A stretch of 33,530 bases of DNA from Deltaproteobacteria bacterium (GTDB lineage Bacteria > Desulfobacterota > Dissulfuribacteria > Dissulfuribacterales > Dissulfuribacteraceae). How positions within the stretch are numbered: the stretch's first letter is position 1; every line of letters begins with the position of its first letter. Under the pieces are notes generated by a model that saw nothing but the letters and a program-made list of their open reading frames with translations, did no database searches and was not told the origin of the DNA. Shown here piece after piece: positions 32,940 through 33,530 of this stretch. Where the stretch lies: positions 1 through 33,530 of the forward strand of contig JALWQB010000272.1 in the NCBI GenBank assembly GCA_026994795.1, given 5' to 3'. The translations under genes and the position numbers were made by a program.

Positions 32940-33530
32940 TTACTCTGTCCAGTTTTTGGGGTCCACTATACTATTATACAACCTTGGCCATATATCCCTT
33001 TCCCATTCCTTAAAGGTATCCCATAACCTCTCAAAACAGTCCTCTATCTGTCTTAATGTTATGGCAGGCGGAAGAAACAAATATGTTACATCAGCAAGTG
33101 GGCGGAGTATAAGGCCATGTTTAAGCCCTGTAAGATACATTCTCCAGCCCGCCCTTAACCCTTGTGGAAACGGCGTCTTTAAGTCTCTATCCATTACAAG
33201 CTCAAAAGCAATTATCATGCCTATGCCCCTTATATCTCCCACAAATGGAAATTGATAAAATTTTGAGGAAAGAGCTTGAATAAGCAGTTCTTTTTTCTTT
33301 ACAGATGCTATTATATCCTCATTTCTGTCTCCAATAAGCTCTAATGACGCCTTTGCAGCAGTGCAGGCAATTGGATTTGCAGTAAATGTATGTCCGTGAA
33401 AGAATGTCTTACCCTTTATATAGTCGTCATAAAACGCCATGTATATCTCATCGGACGTAATGGTGGCGGCAAGGGCAAGGGTCCCTCCAGTGAGTCCCTT
33501 TGAAATGCAGAGAAAGTCAGGGACAATATC
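32940..33530 (-). CDS. bioA: BioA: adenosylmethionine-8-amino-7-oxononanoate aminotransferase, C-terminal part
   Basis: The frame enters from the right edge and ends at 32940, giving 196 residues, about the C-terminal 45 percent of a class-III aminotransferase. CISKGLTGG contains the PLP-binding lysine. FFHGHTFTANPIACTAAKASLE and the late ILRPLADVTYLFLPPAIT are BioA-type motifs. The enzyme moves an amino group from S-adenosylmethionine to 7-keto-8-aminopelargonate in biotin synthesis. No other biotin gene is in the window. The internal ATG at 33440 is not the start. Confidence 0.9.
   Translation of the reverse strand, partial: DIVPDFLCISKGLTGGTLALAATITSDEIYMAFYDDYIKGKTFFHGHTFTANPIACTAAKASLELIGDRNEDIIASVKKKELLIQALSSKFYQFPFVGDIRGIGMIIAFELVMDRDLKTPFPQGLRAGWRMYLTGLKHGLILRPLADVTYLFLPPAITLRQIEDCFERLWDTFKEWERDIWPRLYNSIVDPKNWTE

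Overview
The window looks like chromosomal DNA of a Gram-negative bacterium. It encodes Sec lipoproteins, a TolQ/TolR-like pair, a lytic transglycosylase and a sigma-54 regulator. Base composition is moderate at both flanks and strongly AT-rich between about 5.7 and 17.7 kb. The housekeeping genes (livFGMH, the end of bioA) would suit Nitrospirota or Desulfobacterota, but that placement is a guess from style; no rRNA or tRNA is present to fix it. I saw no CRISPR array and no complete insertion sequence.

Layout. (1) Positions 1-458 hold gene ends and short remnants. (2) Positions 459-5479, minus strand, form one tightly overlapping six-gene operon read from right to left: an NtrC-type sigma-54 activator, a single-domain receiver, then livH, livM, livG and livF of a branched-chain amino-acid-type ABC transporter. 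It has no substrate-binding protein of its own. (3) Positions 5480-5694 are a divergent control region with a perfect 9-bp inverted repeat and a near-consensus sigma-54 (-24/-12) promoter pointing rightward. (4) Positions 5695-8987 carry three AT-rich enzyme genes: a glycerol-1-phosphate dehydrogenase-like protein, an NAD synthase-like protein and a DUF1152-like protein. (5) Positions 9123-20173 are a signalling island. It contains a Liv-type substrate-binding lipoprotein, a soluble histidine-kinase-like ATPase with a four-cysteine cluster, several unrecognised proteins (two of which look like degenerate or near-intact receiver proteins), a protein with a natural His6 tail, and two membrane proteins. 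(6) Positions 20394-32603 are a ten-gene envelope operon: a secreted helical protein, a lipoprotein and its membrane-anchored paralogue, a TolQ/MotA-like channel protein, a TolR/ExbD-like partner, a lytic transglycosylase, a membrane-anchored VWA protein with an FHA-like tail, a 919-residue tubulin/FtsZ-like protein with coiled coils, and two proteins of unknown function. (7) Positions 32604-33530 hold gene remnants, a 30-bp direct repeat and the 3' part of bioA on the minus strand.

How it may work together (inference). The binding lipoprotein at 9.1 kb probably feeds the LivHMGF transporter encoded divergently, or senses its ligand. The NtrC-type protein probably drives the 5.7 kb enzyme genes through the sigma-54 promoter. 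The kinase and receiver-like proteins form a relay whose last genes are membrane proteins, lying directly before the envelope operon. The envelope operon is the most interesting part. It combines a cytoskeletal GTPase-like protein, a likely ion-driven motor pair, a VWA protein, a peptidoglycan-cutting enzyme and a lipoprotein, which are the expected parts of a trans-envelope or membrane-remodelling machine.
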